Shown here in pieces: positions 6,493 through 13,474 of a stretch of DNA of 25,256 bases. Origin of the DNA: a virus; the IMG/VR virus record IMGVR_UViG_3300041809_003498, positions 1 through 25,256 of that record. One strand, written 5' to 3'. The number at the start of each line of letters is the position of its first letter. Within the stretch, counting starts at the first letter, position 1. The notes beneath the pieces were generated by a model. It made no database searches and was not told the origin of the DNA. It saw only the letters and a list, made by a program, of their open reading frames with translations. The position numbers and the translations under genes are program-made.

Positions 6493-8716
6493 CCCCAACA
6501 AGCTGAGCCGGAACGAACTCGTCCAGCTTCTCAATTCGACGGGCATGGGCGAGTGCATCACGCGCGGGCGACTCAATTCGCAGATGAACCGCTCCGGCCG
6601 GCGCTGGCATGACGGGCGGAACATCCGGTTGCTGGACTATCTCCGCTGGCTGGTCCGCGAAGTCGAACGGCCGGCCAAGGCACGGATCAACGGCCGCGCC
6701 GCGGACCTTGCCCGCAAGAACACGGACACCTGGCGAAGCCAGAACGTGGCGCCCGTGCCCGATGTTGTCGATCCGATCCGCCGGGAGCGGGCCGTAGCGA
6801 GCTTCCGTTTCTTCTGCGAAACGTACTTCGCCGCGGCGTGCAGCCGCGCGTGGTCGGAGGACCACCTTCGCGTCATCGACAAGATCGAGCGGGCGGTGAA
6901 GGAGGGCGGCCTGTTCGCCTTCGCCATGCCGCGAGGCTCGGGCAAGACGACCTTGGCCCGGCTGTCGGCTCTGTGGGCGGTCCTGGGCGGCTACCGGCCG
7001 TTCGTGTGTCTGATCGGCGGTTCCCAGGACCGGGCGATTGAACTGCTGACCCCCATCCGCAAGGCCATTCTGGAAAACCCGCTCCTGCTGGCCGACTTCC
7101 CCAAGGCGGTTCACCCCTTGCGGAAGCTCCAGAACAACGCCCGCCGGCAGATCGGCCAGCACATCGACGGCAAAGCCACTTACTGCACCTGGGCGACGGA
7201 CAAGCTGGTGTTCCCGACCGTCGAGGGCTCCGAGTCATCCGGGGCGATCATCGCCGTGACCAGCCTGGATTCCAACATGCGCGGCCAGCAGCACACCACG
7301 ATGGACGGTCGGACCTTGCGCCCGTCGCTAGTCCTTCTTGACGACCCCCAGACCCGCCAGTCGGCCCGCTCGCCCTCCCAGACCCGCTACCGGCTCCAGC
7401 TTCTCACTGGCGACGTGCTGTGCATGGCCGGGCCGGGGGAGTCCATCGCGGCGGTGCTGACATGCACAAAGATATACGCCGGCGACCTGGCCGACCAAAT
7501 CCTTGACCGGCAGAAGAATCCCGAGTGGCAAGGCGAATGCACCAAGCTCGTCTATGCCTTCCCCGTTAACGAAAAGCTCTGGGACGAATATGCCCGCTTC
7601 CGCGCCGAGGGGTTGCGGACGGGCAAGGGCCTGGCGCCCGCCACAGAGTTCTACGCGGCCCGCCGCGAGGCAATGGACGCCGGGGCCGTCGTCGCCTGGC
7701 CGGAACGGTTCGACCCCAAGACGGAGGTATCCGCAGTGCAGCACGCCATGAACTTGAGGCTCCGGGACGAGGAGGCCTTCGCCGCGGAATACCAGAACGA
7801 GCCGGTATCGGAGCAATTCGAGGAAGACCGCCTCATCGCCGACGACGTGGCCGGAAAAACCAACGGGCGCCCTCGCGGCGAAGTGCCGCAGGCGGCAACC
7901 CGCGTTACGGCCTTTATCGATGTGCATGACAAGCTCTTGTTTTGGTGCGTCTGCGCATGGGAGGAAGACTTCACCGGCTACATCATCGACTACGGAACTT
8001 TCCCCGACCAGAAGCGGTCGTACTTCACCCTGCGGGACGCCACGCACACGCTCGCCGCGTCGTTCCGTGGGGCAGGCCGCGAGGGCGCTATCCAGGCCGG
8101 CGTGGAGAAGCTGGCCACGGATTTACTGGCCCGGACGTGGACGCGAACGGACGGCGCGGCGCTCCAGATCGAGCGGCTACTGATTGACTCTGGCTATCTG
8201 CCGGCGGTATGCAACGCCGTGGCGATCAAGGTGGGGCCAGCGGTGCTGCTGTCGAAGGGCATGGGCCTCAAGGCAGGCAACAAACCAATGGCGGCCTACA
8301 CGCGCCGGCCCGGTGAGCGCTACGGCTTCAACTGGTACATTCCAAACGTCTCGCGGTCAAGTGAGTTCCGGCATATCGCCTTCGACGCGAACTCATGGAA
8401 GAGTTTCGTCCACGCCCGGCTCGCGACCACCGCGGGCGACCCAGGGGCGATGACGCTGTTCGGGAAGAAGCCCGAACAGCATCGGCTCTTTGCCGAGCAC
8501 GTCGCCGACGCGGAAACCTACGTCGTCACCGCGGGCCAGGGCCGGACGGTCCACGAGTGGCGGCCCAAGCCGTCCAAGCCGGACAACCATTGGTTCGACT
8601 GCCTGGTGGGCAACGCCTGCGCCGCGTCCATGCTGGGCGTAAATCTTCCGGGAATGAAGCCCCTTGCCGATGAACGCAAACCCCTCAAGCTGTCCTCTTT
8701 GATACGGAGGTCGTGA
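6482..8716 (+). CDS. terL: Terminase large subunit
   Basis: 744 aa; AGGAGGAG at 6461-6468 precedes the ATG. The packaging ATPase has Walker A MPRGSGKTT (K155) and Walker B LVLLDD (D287, D288), then a coupling region (PSQTRYRLQLLTGDVL). The C-terminal RNase H-like nuclease shows acidic candidates in FIDVHD (D480), LLIDSG (D569) and DNHWFDC (D706); the last resembles the C-terminal signature of the GpA family used by lambda-type phages. Role: ATP-driven translocation of DNA into the prohead and cutting of the concatemer at the portal. It is long for a terminase and has no frameshift. Its neighbours (HTH upstream, lambda-type portal downstream) agree, although an accessory block separates it from the portal. 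Confidence 0.92.
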   Translation: MALDPNKLSRNELVQLLNSTGMGECITRGRLNSQMNRSGRRWHDGRNIRLLDYLRWLVREVERPAKARINGRAADLARKNTDTWRSQNVAPVPDVVDPIRRERAVASFRFFCETYFAAACSRAWSEDHLRVIDKIERAVKEGGLFAFAMPRGSGKTTLARLSALWAVLGGYRPFVCLIGGSQDRAIELLTPIRKAILENPLLLADFPKAVHPLRKLQNNARRQIGQHIDGKATYCTWATDKLVFPTVEGSESSGAIIAVTSLDSNMRGQQHTTMDGRTLRPSLVLLDDPQTRQSARSPSQTRYRLQLLTGDVLCMAGPGESIAAVLTCTKIYAGDLADQILDRQKNPEWQGECTKLVYAFPVNEKLWDEYARFRAEGLRTGKGLAPATEFYAARREAMDAGAVVAWPERFDPKTEVSAVQHAMNLRLRDEEAFAAEYQNEPVSEQFEEDRLIADDVAGKTNGRPRGEVPQAATRVTAFIDVHDKLLFWCVCAWEEDFTGYIIDYGTFPDQKRSYFTLRDATHTLAASFRGAGREGAIQAGVEKLATDLLARTWTRTDGAALQIERLLIDSGYLPAVCNAVAIKVGPAVLLSKGMGLKAGNKPMAAYTRRPGERYGFNWYIPNVSRSSEFRHIAFDANSWKSFVHARLATTAGDPGAMTLFGKKPEQHRLFAEHVADAETYVVTAGQGRTVHEWRPKPSKPDNHWFDCLVGNACAASMLGVNLPGMKPLADERKPLKLSSLIRRS

Positions 8717-8916
8717 TGAACGACGAGAGAACACCACTGAAGCTAAGTGAGCTTTCCGGCGACCGCGATGAGCGCGGATTGATCTGCAAGAAATGCGGGT
8801 GCAGGGACCTGCGGGTTATCTACACGCGGGATCGCTTCGGTGGCCGCCGTCGCAAACGGAGGTGCCGGAACTGCGGGCACGAAATGTGGACGATGGAACG
8901 CCTGCCGGCGTCGTGA
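8716..8916 (+). CDS. Small zinc-ribbon protein, NrdR-like zinc domain only
   Basis: The chosen start is the ATG at 8716, sharing its A with the terminase stop; ACGGAGG at 8704-8710 lies 5 nt upstream (a GTG at 8713 would be too close). 66 aa. Four cysteines in CKKC (C24, C27) and CRNC (C50, C53) enclose a basic hairpin RVIYTRDRFGGRRRKRR and end in GHEMWTME. This matches the zinc ribbon at the N terminus of NrdR repressors, but the ATP-cone is absent. It also recalls small phage Ogr/Delta-type zinc activators of late genes. DNA binding is likely; its target is unknown. Confidence 0.65.
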   Translation: MNDERTPLKLSELSGDRDERGLICKKCGCRDLRVIYTRDRFGGRRRKRRCRNCGHEMWTMERLPAS

Positions 8917-8973
8917 AAGCAGCCAAGAGCGAGGCTAAGCCTGGGGACAAGTCCAATTCGCGGGCGGTCTGGC

Positions 8974-9006
8974 GCACCTGGAATAGTCTGGCACCTGGAA
9001 TAGTCT
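8974..9006 (+). repeat. Tandem 16-bp direct repeat at the left edge of the accessory block
   Basis: GCACCTGGAATAGTCT occurs at 8974-8989 and again at 8991-9006, one base apart. It lies in the non-coding interval between the zinc-ribbon gene and the 675-aa gene, about 115 bp before the latter's start. A tandem operator or a footprint of an insertion are both possible. Confidence 0.7.
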
Positions 9007-9043
9007 TGTGGAAACGACGATGCGCGGTTAAATTATGAAAACT

Positions 9044-9062
9044 GCTGATGACGGTCATCAGC
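9044..9062. promoter_or_regulatory. 19-bp perfect palindrome, operator-like
   Basis: GCTGATGAC-G-GTCATCAGC is a perfect 9-1-9 inverted repeat, 58 bp upstream of the ATG at 9121. No T-run follows, so it is not an intrinsic terminator. Spacing and symmetry fit a dimeric HTH repressor. The surrounding DNA is AT-richer (GGTTAAATTATGAAAAC just upstream) and may hold the promoter, though I cannot assign convincing -35/-10 boxes. Confidence 0.6.
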
Positions 9063-9120
9063 GACATATCATTGTGGAAATGTCGGATTACTCGGGAGAT
9101 GCGGGCGAAGGAGTCTCACT

Positions 9121-11148
9121 ATGGCCATTCAGGGAACGGAAATCCCGAACGTGAGTGCTGGGGGGTTGGTAACGGTTGCCTTCCTAAAAGCGCGCCTAGA
9201 TGAAGGGAGCGACCATCTCGGTATCTTTGAGCCTCTCGTATCGAGTGCCGTCGCGCAGATCCGCGATGCAAGCTTCGTTACCGAGCAAATACAGGAAGCC
9301 ATCGCGGCTTCGCATGGGGTTGCTATGCCGCAAGCAACCGTGGCAACACTGCTAAGGAGAGCCACAAGAAAGGGATATCTTATCAGGGAGCATGGCCGGT
9401 ATAAGCGCAATCCGAGTCGCCCTGTCCCATCATCGAACCTCGCGGCCGAGAAGGCTAAAGTGGAGGGAGATCTGACCAAGCTGGCAGAGGCCCTGCAGAA
9501 ACATGCCGAGAAGCGAAAGCTGCTCATTCCGTCGCCAGCTGCCGCTCTCGACTTGCTGTTTCAGTTTCTCGAGAAGGAACAGGTCGCGATCCTATTAGGG
9601 AGCATTCCAGAAAACAAGGGAGGGTCCGAAGCAGCACAACGTGCCCACATAATCATAGCAGACTTCCTAAGACAGGTAATCGGTAGCGACCTAGGACTTG
9701 AATCCGTGCTTCGCGCGGTACTTGAAGGCCTGGTCCTCTACCATGCCGCTTTCTTGCCGGAACTGGCCTCCATTAAGCATGATTTCAATGGCCTACGGGT
9801 AGCTTTCGACAGCACGCTGGTTCGGCAGGCGCTAGGCTACGATGGCACCGCTATGTCGGCTCTTATGCGCGAGACGCTGGGGCTGCTAGACGCCAGCGGT
9901 GCGCGGTGCTTCGTCTTTGACGATACGATAGCCGAAATCAGGCGTATCCTCGCGGCGTACGAAGCGAACTTGGGAACAACACAGGGCCGGCAGCGGCTGC
10001 GCCCGACAGCGATGGCACGACACTTTCTCACCCAGCGGTATACCCCAAGCGACATGCGAGAGATGTCAGCGCTTCTGGAAAGAGACATTCTGGCAGCCGG
10101 CTTCACGATTCAGCAGACCCCTTCACATGTCGCGGAGTTCACCGCAAGCGAGGAGAGATTGGCCAGGAGATTGGCGGACCCGCATACGAAGGATGAAACA
10201 CTGCCGAGGGTCATACACGATGTAAACTGCGCCGCCGCTGTCCTTACGCTGCGGAAGGGCCATCGGTCTTCGACCCTTGATGACGCTCGTGCGATACTCG
10301 CGACCTCCTCAGTTCTCCTCGTCCAGAATACGCGGCTCTGGTGGGCCGAGGACGAGAAAGAAACAAGTATACCACCGGTAGTTCACGCGAGGGCTCTGAC
10401 TAACTTGGCTTGGCTGAAGAAACCCGCAATCAGTGCTGGTTTCAAAATTCGCGAACTGGTGGCGATGTGCGCGGCTGCACTCCGCCCGTCTCCCGAAACG
10501 TGGCGTCGCTTCCTTCAACACCTCGAATCGCTGCAAAGCTCCCACAGGATCAGCTCCGACGAAGCCGCAGCGATCGTCGTATCGAGCATGTCCGACCAAC
10601 TGCTTATCGAGGCCGAAATGGCGGAGGATCCCAGAGATATTGATGCAACCACACTTGATGATATCGTAGAGCGCGTAAAAGCTTCCTACGGGGCCAAAGA
10701 GAAAGAGCTGAAGAAGGCCCACGAAACAGAGCTGTCAGCGGCTGAAGCAGCACAGCACTCGCTGGCTGAGCACATCCGACAAAAAGAACTGCGTATCAGA
10801 GCAGTAGCTAGGAGGTGTGCTGAGATCGTAACATACGGCGTTCAATGGTCCACAGGCATTCTCCTTCTCATCGGTGCATTAGGCCTAATGACGGGCCATC
10901 CATGGCACGCCGGCATTGTCGGAGTCACAATCGGGGTCGGCATTGCAATCTTCGTGTTAGTTGAGCTGCTCCAGATCCTTGGCCATGTGCGAGATTTACG
11001 CGTTAGGATGCAGGCGTACTTGGAGAATCGTGTGCGTACCTGGCTTGGCGGCGATTCGGGCGCATCAAGTATTTCAGCTGTTGACGGCGCGGCGGCACCG
11101 GACAAAGAACCCGACAAGACGCCCAAGACTCACGATAGCACCCGATGA
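9121..11148 (+). CDS. Winged-helix / PIN-like nuclease / transmembrane protein, candidate defence or exclusion cargo
   Basis: 675 aa; GAAGGAG precedes the ATG. I read four parts. Residues ~50-97 look like a winged helix (ATVATLLRRATRKGYLIRE). Residues ~222-405 resemble a PIN nuclease: LRVAFD with D230, FDDTIAEIRRIL with E272, IHDVNCAAAVLTLR with D367, and VLLVQN with N403 at the fourth acidic site. Residues ~515-560 are a charged coiled coil. Two transmembrane helices follow at about 574-592 and 597-619, then a polar tail. PIN domains usually cut RNA; an N-terminal sensor and a membrane anchor recall abortive-infection or exclusion proteins. Base and codon use are AT-richer than the phage genes, and it interrupts the terminase-portal order, so horizontal cargo is likely. 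The PIN call rests on motif reading only. Confidence 0.6.
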   Translation: MAIQGTEIPNVSAGGLVTVAFLKARLDEGSDHLGIFEPLVSSAVAQIRDASFVTEQIQEAIAASHGVAMPQATVATLLRRATRKGYLIREHGRYKRNPSRPVPSSNLAAEKAKVEGDLTKLAEALQKHAEKRKLLIPSPAAALDLLFQFLEKEQVAILLGSIPENKGGSEAAQRAHIIIADFLRQVIGSDLGLESVLRAVLEGLVLYHAAFLPELASIKHDFNGLRVAFDSTLVRQALGYDGTAMSALMRETLGLLDASGARCFVFDDTIAEIRRILAAYEANLGTTQGRQRLRPTAMARHFLTQRYTPSDMREMSALLERDILAAGFTIQQTPSHVAEFTASEERLARRLADPHTKDETLPRVIHDVNCAAAVLTLRKGHRSSTLDDARAILATSSVLLVQNTRLWWAEDEKETSIPPVVHARALTNLAWLKKPAISAGFKIRELVAMCAAALRPSPETWRRFLQHLESLQSSHRISSDEAAAIVVSSMSDQLLIEAEMAEDPRDIDATTLDDIVERVKASYGAKEKELKKAHETELSAAEAAQHSLAEHIRQKELRIRAVARRCAEIVTYGVQWSTGILLLIGALGLMTGHPWHAGIVGVTIGVGIAIFVLVELLQILGHVRDLRVRMQAYLENRVRTWLGGDSGASSISAVDGAAAPDKEPDKTPKTHDSTR

Positions 11149-11478
11149 CATGTCAAGACGGAGCGTTGCGCAGAGATTTTCCGCTCCGTGGAGATCTGGG
11201 CTAAGAGAATTTAGATGGCGTTGGCTTCCACGCTGGCTTGGAACGTATGCACTCAAAAGATCATTCGCGGCGTCTCGTGAGTCTAAGTCACGCAACGGTT
11301 ACTATATGATGTTGTCCTAATAAGAACGATAACGGGGAGAATCATGCAAACGAGTAAAGGGGTCTTATATGTCTTCCGAAACGCAAATGATTACATTAGT
11401 GTAACTTGCTCTCGATTCTTCCCATAGTTTTCCATGCTATTGGCCCTTGATTTCCGTTTATAGTAGTAGCCGCAGGAA
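11149..11478. other. Low-GC interval with no convincing gene
   Basis: About 330 bp follow the 675-aa gene. A 56-aa arginine- and tryptophan-rich frame (ATG 11150 to 11320) has no SD and looks accidental. An imperfectly supported hairpin (ACGGAGCG at 11158-11165 with CGCTCCGT at 11182-11189) lacks a T-run. The only frame with a ribosome site is the 27-codon one at 11344. The DNA resembles the accessory block in composition, so I place the block's right edge here or just after. Confidence 0.4.
11344..11427 (+). CDS. Possible 27-aa leader peptide or gene remnant
   Basis: ATG at 11344 with GGGGAG at 11334-11339, 4 nt upstream; ends TAG at 11425-11427. The product, MQTSKGVLYVFRNANDYISV followed by TCSRFFP, has no family I know. 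It lies ~50 nt before the hairpin series ahead of the head genes, where a leader peptide would sit, but a truncated gene end from the accessory block is equally likely. Confidence 0.25.
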   Translation: MQTSKGVLYVFRNANDYISVTCSRFFP

Positions 11479-11549
11479 CCGGGCAGTGCCCGGCAAAACC
11501 AAAGACAGCCCAAAGGAACGGTAGGCATACCGAGCCTTCGGAGACGAAG
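11479..11549 (+). ncRNA. Hairpin series, candidate structured leader RNA
   Basis: Three perfect small stems lie in a row. CCGGGCA-G-TGCCCGG is at 11479-11493; with a 1-nt centre it needs a larger loop as RNA, or is a DNA palindrome. CGGTA-GGCA-TACCG is at 11519-11532. CTTCG-GAGA-CGAAG, with a GNRA tetraloop, is at 11536-11549. The terminator hairpin begins 2 nt later and the next gene starts 67 nt later. Stacked stems, a GNRA loop and a terminator are the architecture of riboswitches and attenuators. I tried to match known classes (c-di-GMP, SAM, cobalamin, guanidine) and could not. Confidence 0.4.
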
Positions 11550-11550
11550 C

Positions 11551-11597
11551 AAACGCCAGTCGAATCGTGCACGACGATCCGGCTGGCGTTTTCTTTT
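11551..11597 (+). terminator. Rho-independent terminator upstream of the head genes
   Basis: Stem AAACGCCAG (11551-11559) pairs with CTGGCGTTT (11583-11591) as 9 perfect pairs. The 23-nt loop contains the palindrome TCGTGCACGA. The T-rich tail TTTTCTTTT runs from 11589 to 11597. Polarity is plus strand. It ends 18 bp before the ATG at 11616, leaving no room for a promoter between, so late transcripts must read through it, or it acts as an attenuator. It also insulates the head genes from accessory-block transcription. Confidence 0.8.
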
Positions 11598-11615
11598 GGG
11601 CTTGGGAGCTTTGTT

Positions 11616-11846
11616 ATGGCAGACAACTCGGGCCAGATTGCGACCAACGCACTGTCGCCCCGCAAGGCAGGCAGCGACGGGGTTACGGCGGAACAGCATT
11701 CCGTTCCCGACCAGATCAAGGCCGACCAGTACGCCGCGGCCGTCGCCGCGGTCCAGCATCCTCTCGGCGGCCTGCGGATCGCGCGGATGGTCCAGCCCGG
11801 CACGGTTTATCCCCACGGTTTCCCGCGCGGGTATCGAGAGGTTTGA
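11616..11846 (+). CDS. Small head protein in the gpW position
   Basis: 76 aa; GGGAG at 11604-11608 lies 7 nt before the ATG, and the stop shares a base with the portal start. The sequence is polar at first, then PDQIKADQYAAAVAAVQHP and GGLRIARMVQPGTVYPHG. In lambda the gene between terminase A and portal B is W (68 aa), a connector protein. Size and position match; I see no clear sequence match to gpW. It is probably a small head-tail or portal accessory protein. Confidence 0.55.
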   Translation: MADNSGQIATNALSPRKAGSDGVTAEQHSVPDQIKADQYAAAVAAVQHPLGGLRIARMVQPGTVYPHGFPRGYREV

Positions 11847-13474
11847 TGGCTTCGGCAACGGACAACATCGTAAGCGCCCTTGCAGCCTTGGCCGATCCGC
11901 CGAGGCCCAAGGCGGTCCCCGTCTCCGTGCGGCCCCGACAACTTTCCGCGCAGGAAGAGTACGAGGATCGCGAGGTCAGCGCGGCCATGCGGATGCTGGC
12001 CAGCGGTTCGCCCCTGGCCCTGTCGCGGATCAACGGCCCTCAGATGATCCGCGCCCGTTACGACGCGGCGCAGTACACCGAGGAGAGCCGTCGTCACTGG
12101 CTCATGGCCGACGGCATGGCCGCGGATGCTGCGATGAATGTCGGCGTCCGGGAAGTGCTTCGCAGGCGCAGCCGCTACGAGGTCGCCAATAATTGTTACG
12201 CCTGCGGCCTGGTGCAAACCATCGCCAACGACGTGATCGGCACCGGCCCCAGGCTGCACATGATGCTGGACAGCGAGACACTGGGCCACGCCATCGAGCA
12301 GGCTTGGCGCGGATGGTGCCGAAAAGTCCACCTGGCCCAGAAGCTCCGCACCATGCGAAAGAGCAAGTGCCAGGACGGGGAGACTTTCGGCCTGATGGTG
12401 AACAACCCCACGCTGGACCATCCGGTAAAGTTCGACATCCGGCTGATCGAGGCCGACCAGGTGCGCACGACCGACATCAGCCTTTACAGCGTGCCCTGCG
12501 TGGACGGGATCAAGCTGGACCCGTACGGCAACCCGGAGAGTTACCACGTCCTGCGGGTGCATCCCGGCAACTATTCCTACTGGACCGGCACCGTCGGGTT
12601 CCCGTGGGAATATGATATCTACCCCGCCGTGTCGGTCATCCACTGGTTCCGCGCCGACCGGCCCGGCCAGCATCGCGGCATCCCCGAAATCACCCCCGCC
12701 TTGCCGCTCTACGCGCAGGGCCGCCGCCTCACGCTGGCGACGCTGGACGCGGCAGAATCGGCGGCCAACTTCGCCCTGACGATCCAGACGAACGCCCCGG
12801 CCAACGGCGCGTGCCCGGTCGTGCCGATGGACAGCTTTGAACTGTCGCGGAACATGGCCACAACCCTGCCGGAAGGCTGGACGCTGGGCCAGACCGATCC
12901 GAAACACCCCTCGACCACCTACGAAATGTTCAAGCGTGAATTGATCCGGGAGATCGCGCGATGTTTGAACGTTCCATACAACATCGCCGCCGGCGACAGC
13001 AGCAATTACAATTACGCCTCCGGGCGGCTGGACCACCAGACCTATTTCCGCATGGTCCGCATCGACCAGTTGGAGTGCGAGGAACTGGTACTCGACCGCA
13101 TCTTTGAGGCGTGGTTCGCCGAGGCCATTTTAGTCAGCGACTACCTTCCGATCGCGGCCCGGGCGCTCCCCGACCGGCCTCACCAGTGGTTCTGGGACAA
13201 CCACGAGCACGTCGATCCGGCGAAGGAGGCCAACGCCCAGGCGGTCAAGCTCGGCGACTACACCACGAACCTCGCGGAGGAATGGGGCAAGAAGGGCCTG
13301 GATTGGAAGGTCGGCGTCGCTCAACGCGCCAAAGAAATCGCCTACTGCGCATCGCTCGGGATTCCGGCCAACCTGGGGCCGGGCGTTTTGCCTGTGGCCA
13401 CTCCGGTCACTCCCGGCGGCGCTCCCGCGCCCGAGGTCGATGACGCCCCCAACAAGGACGAGGACGAGGAATGA
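11846..13474 (+). CDS. Portal protein, lambda family
   Basis: 542 aa from ATG 11846 (TGATG overlap with the gene before). Typical lambda-portal features run in order: RARYDAAQYTEESRRHW near the N terminus, NVGVREVLRRRSRYEVANN and GLVQTIANDVIGTGPRL, then WRGWCRK, a central stem/wing region with VIHWFRADRPGQHRGIPEIT, and LNVPYNIAAGDSSNYNYASG. Portals form a dodecameric ring at one capsid vertex, through which the terminase pumps DNA and to which the tail connector binds. The length is normal for the family. The C terminus is acidic (DDAPNKDEDEE). It overlaps the protease-capsid gene by 4 nt (ATGA), which suggests coupled translation. Confidence 0.92.
   Translation: MASATDNIVSALAALADPPRPKAVPVSVRPRQLSAQEEYEDREVSAAMRMLASGSPLALSRINGPQMIRARYDAAQYTEESRRHWLMADGMAADAAMNVGVREVLRRRSRYEVANNCYACGLVQTIANDVIGTGPRLHMMLDSETLGHAIEQAWRGWCRKVHLAQKLRTMRKSKCQDGETFGLMVNNPTLDHPVKFDIRLIEADQVRTTDISLYSVPCVDGIKLDPYGNPESYHVLRVHPGNYSYWTGTVGFPWEYDIYPAVSVIHWFRADRPGQHRGIPEITPALPLYAQGRRLTLATLDAAESAANFALTIQTNAPANGACPVVPMDSFELSRNMATTLPEGWTLGQTDPKHPSTTYEMFKRELIREIARCLNVPYNIAAGDSSNYNYASGRLDHQTYFRMVRIDQLECEELVLDRIFEAWFAEAILVSDYLPIAARALPDRPHQWFWDNHEHVDPAKEANAQAVKLGDYTTNLAEEWGKKGLDWKVGVAQRAKEIAYCASLGIPANLGPGVLPVATPVTPGGAPAPEVDDAPNKDEDEE

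Noticed and set aside
11158-11189. Hairpin ACGGAGCG/CGCTCCGT as terminator of the 675-aa gene
   Set aside because: The loop is 16 nt and no T-run follows. The clear terminator lies at 11551-11597.
11150-11320. A 56-aa basic frame after the 675-aa gene
   Set aside because: No ribosome site, arginine- and tryptophan-rich, no motif; likely chance.
11447-11464. Promoter boxes TTGATT and TATAGT before the hairpin series
   Set aside because: Only 6 bp separate the boxes, far below the 16-18 bp needed, and no other -35 partner is convincing.
11807-13036. A 409-codon minus-strand frame opposite the portal gene
   Set aside because: The portal is unmistakable on the plus strand; the antisense product is rich in His, Arg and Gly without domain features.
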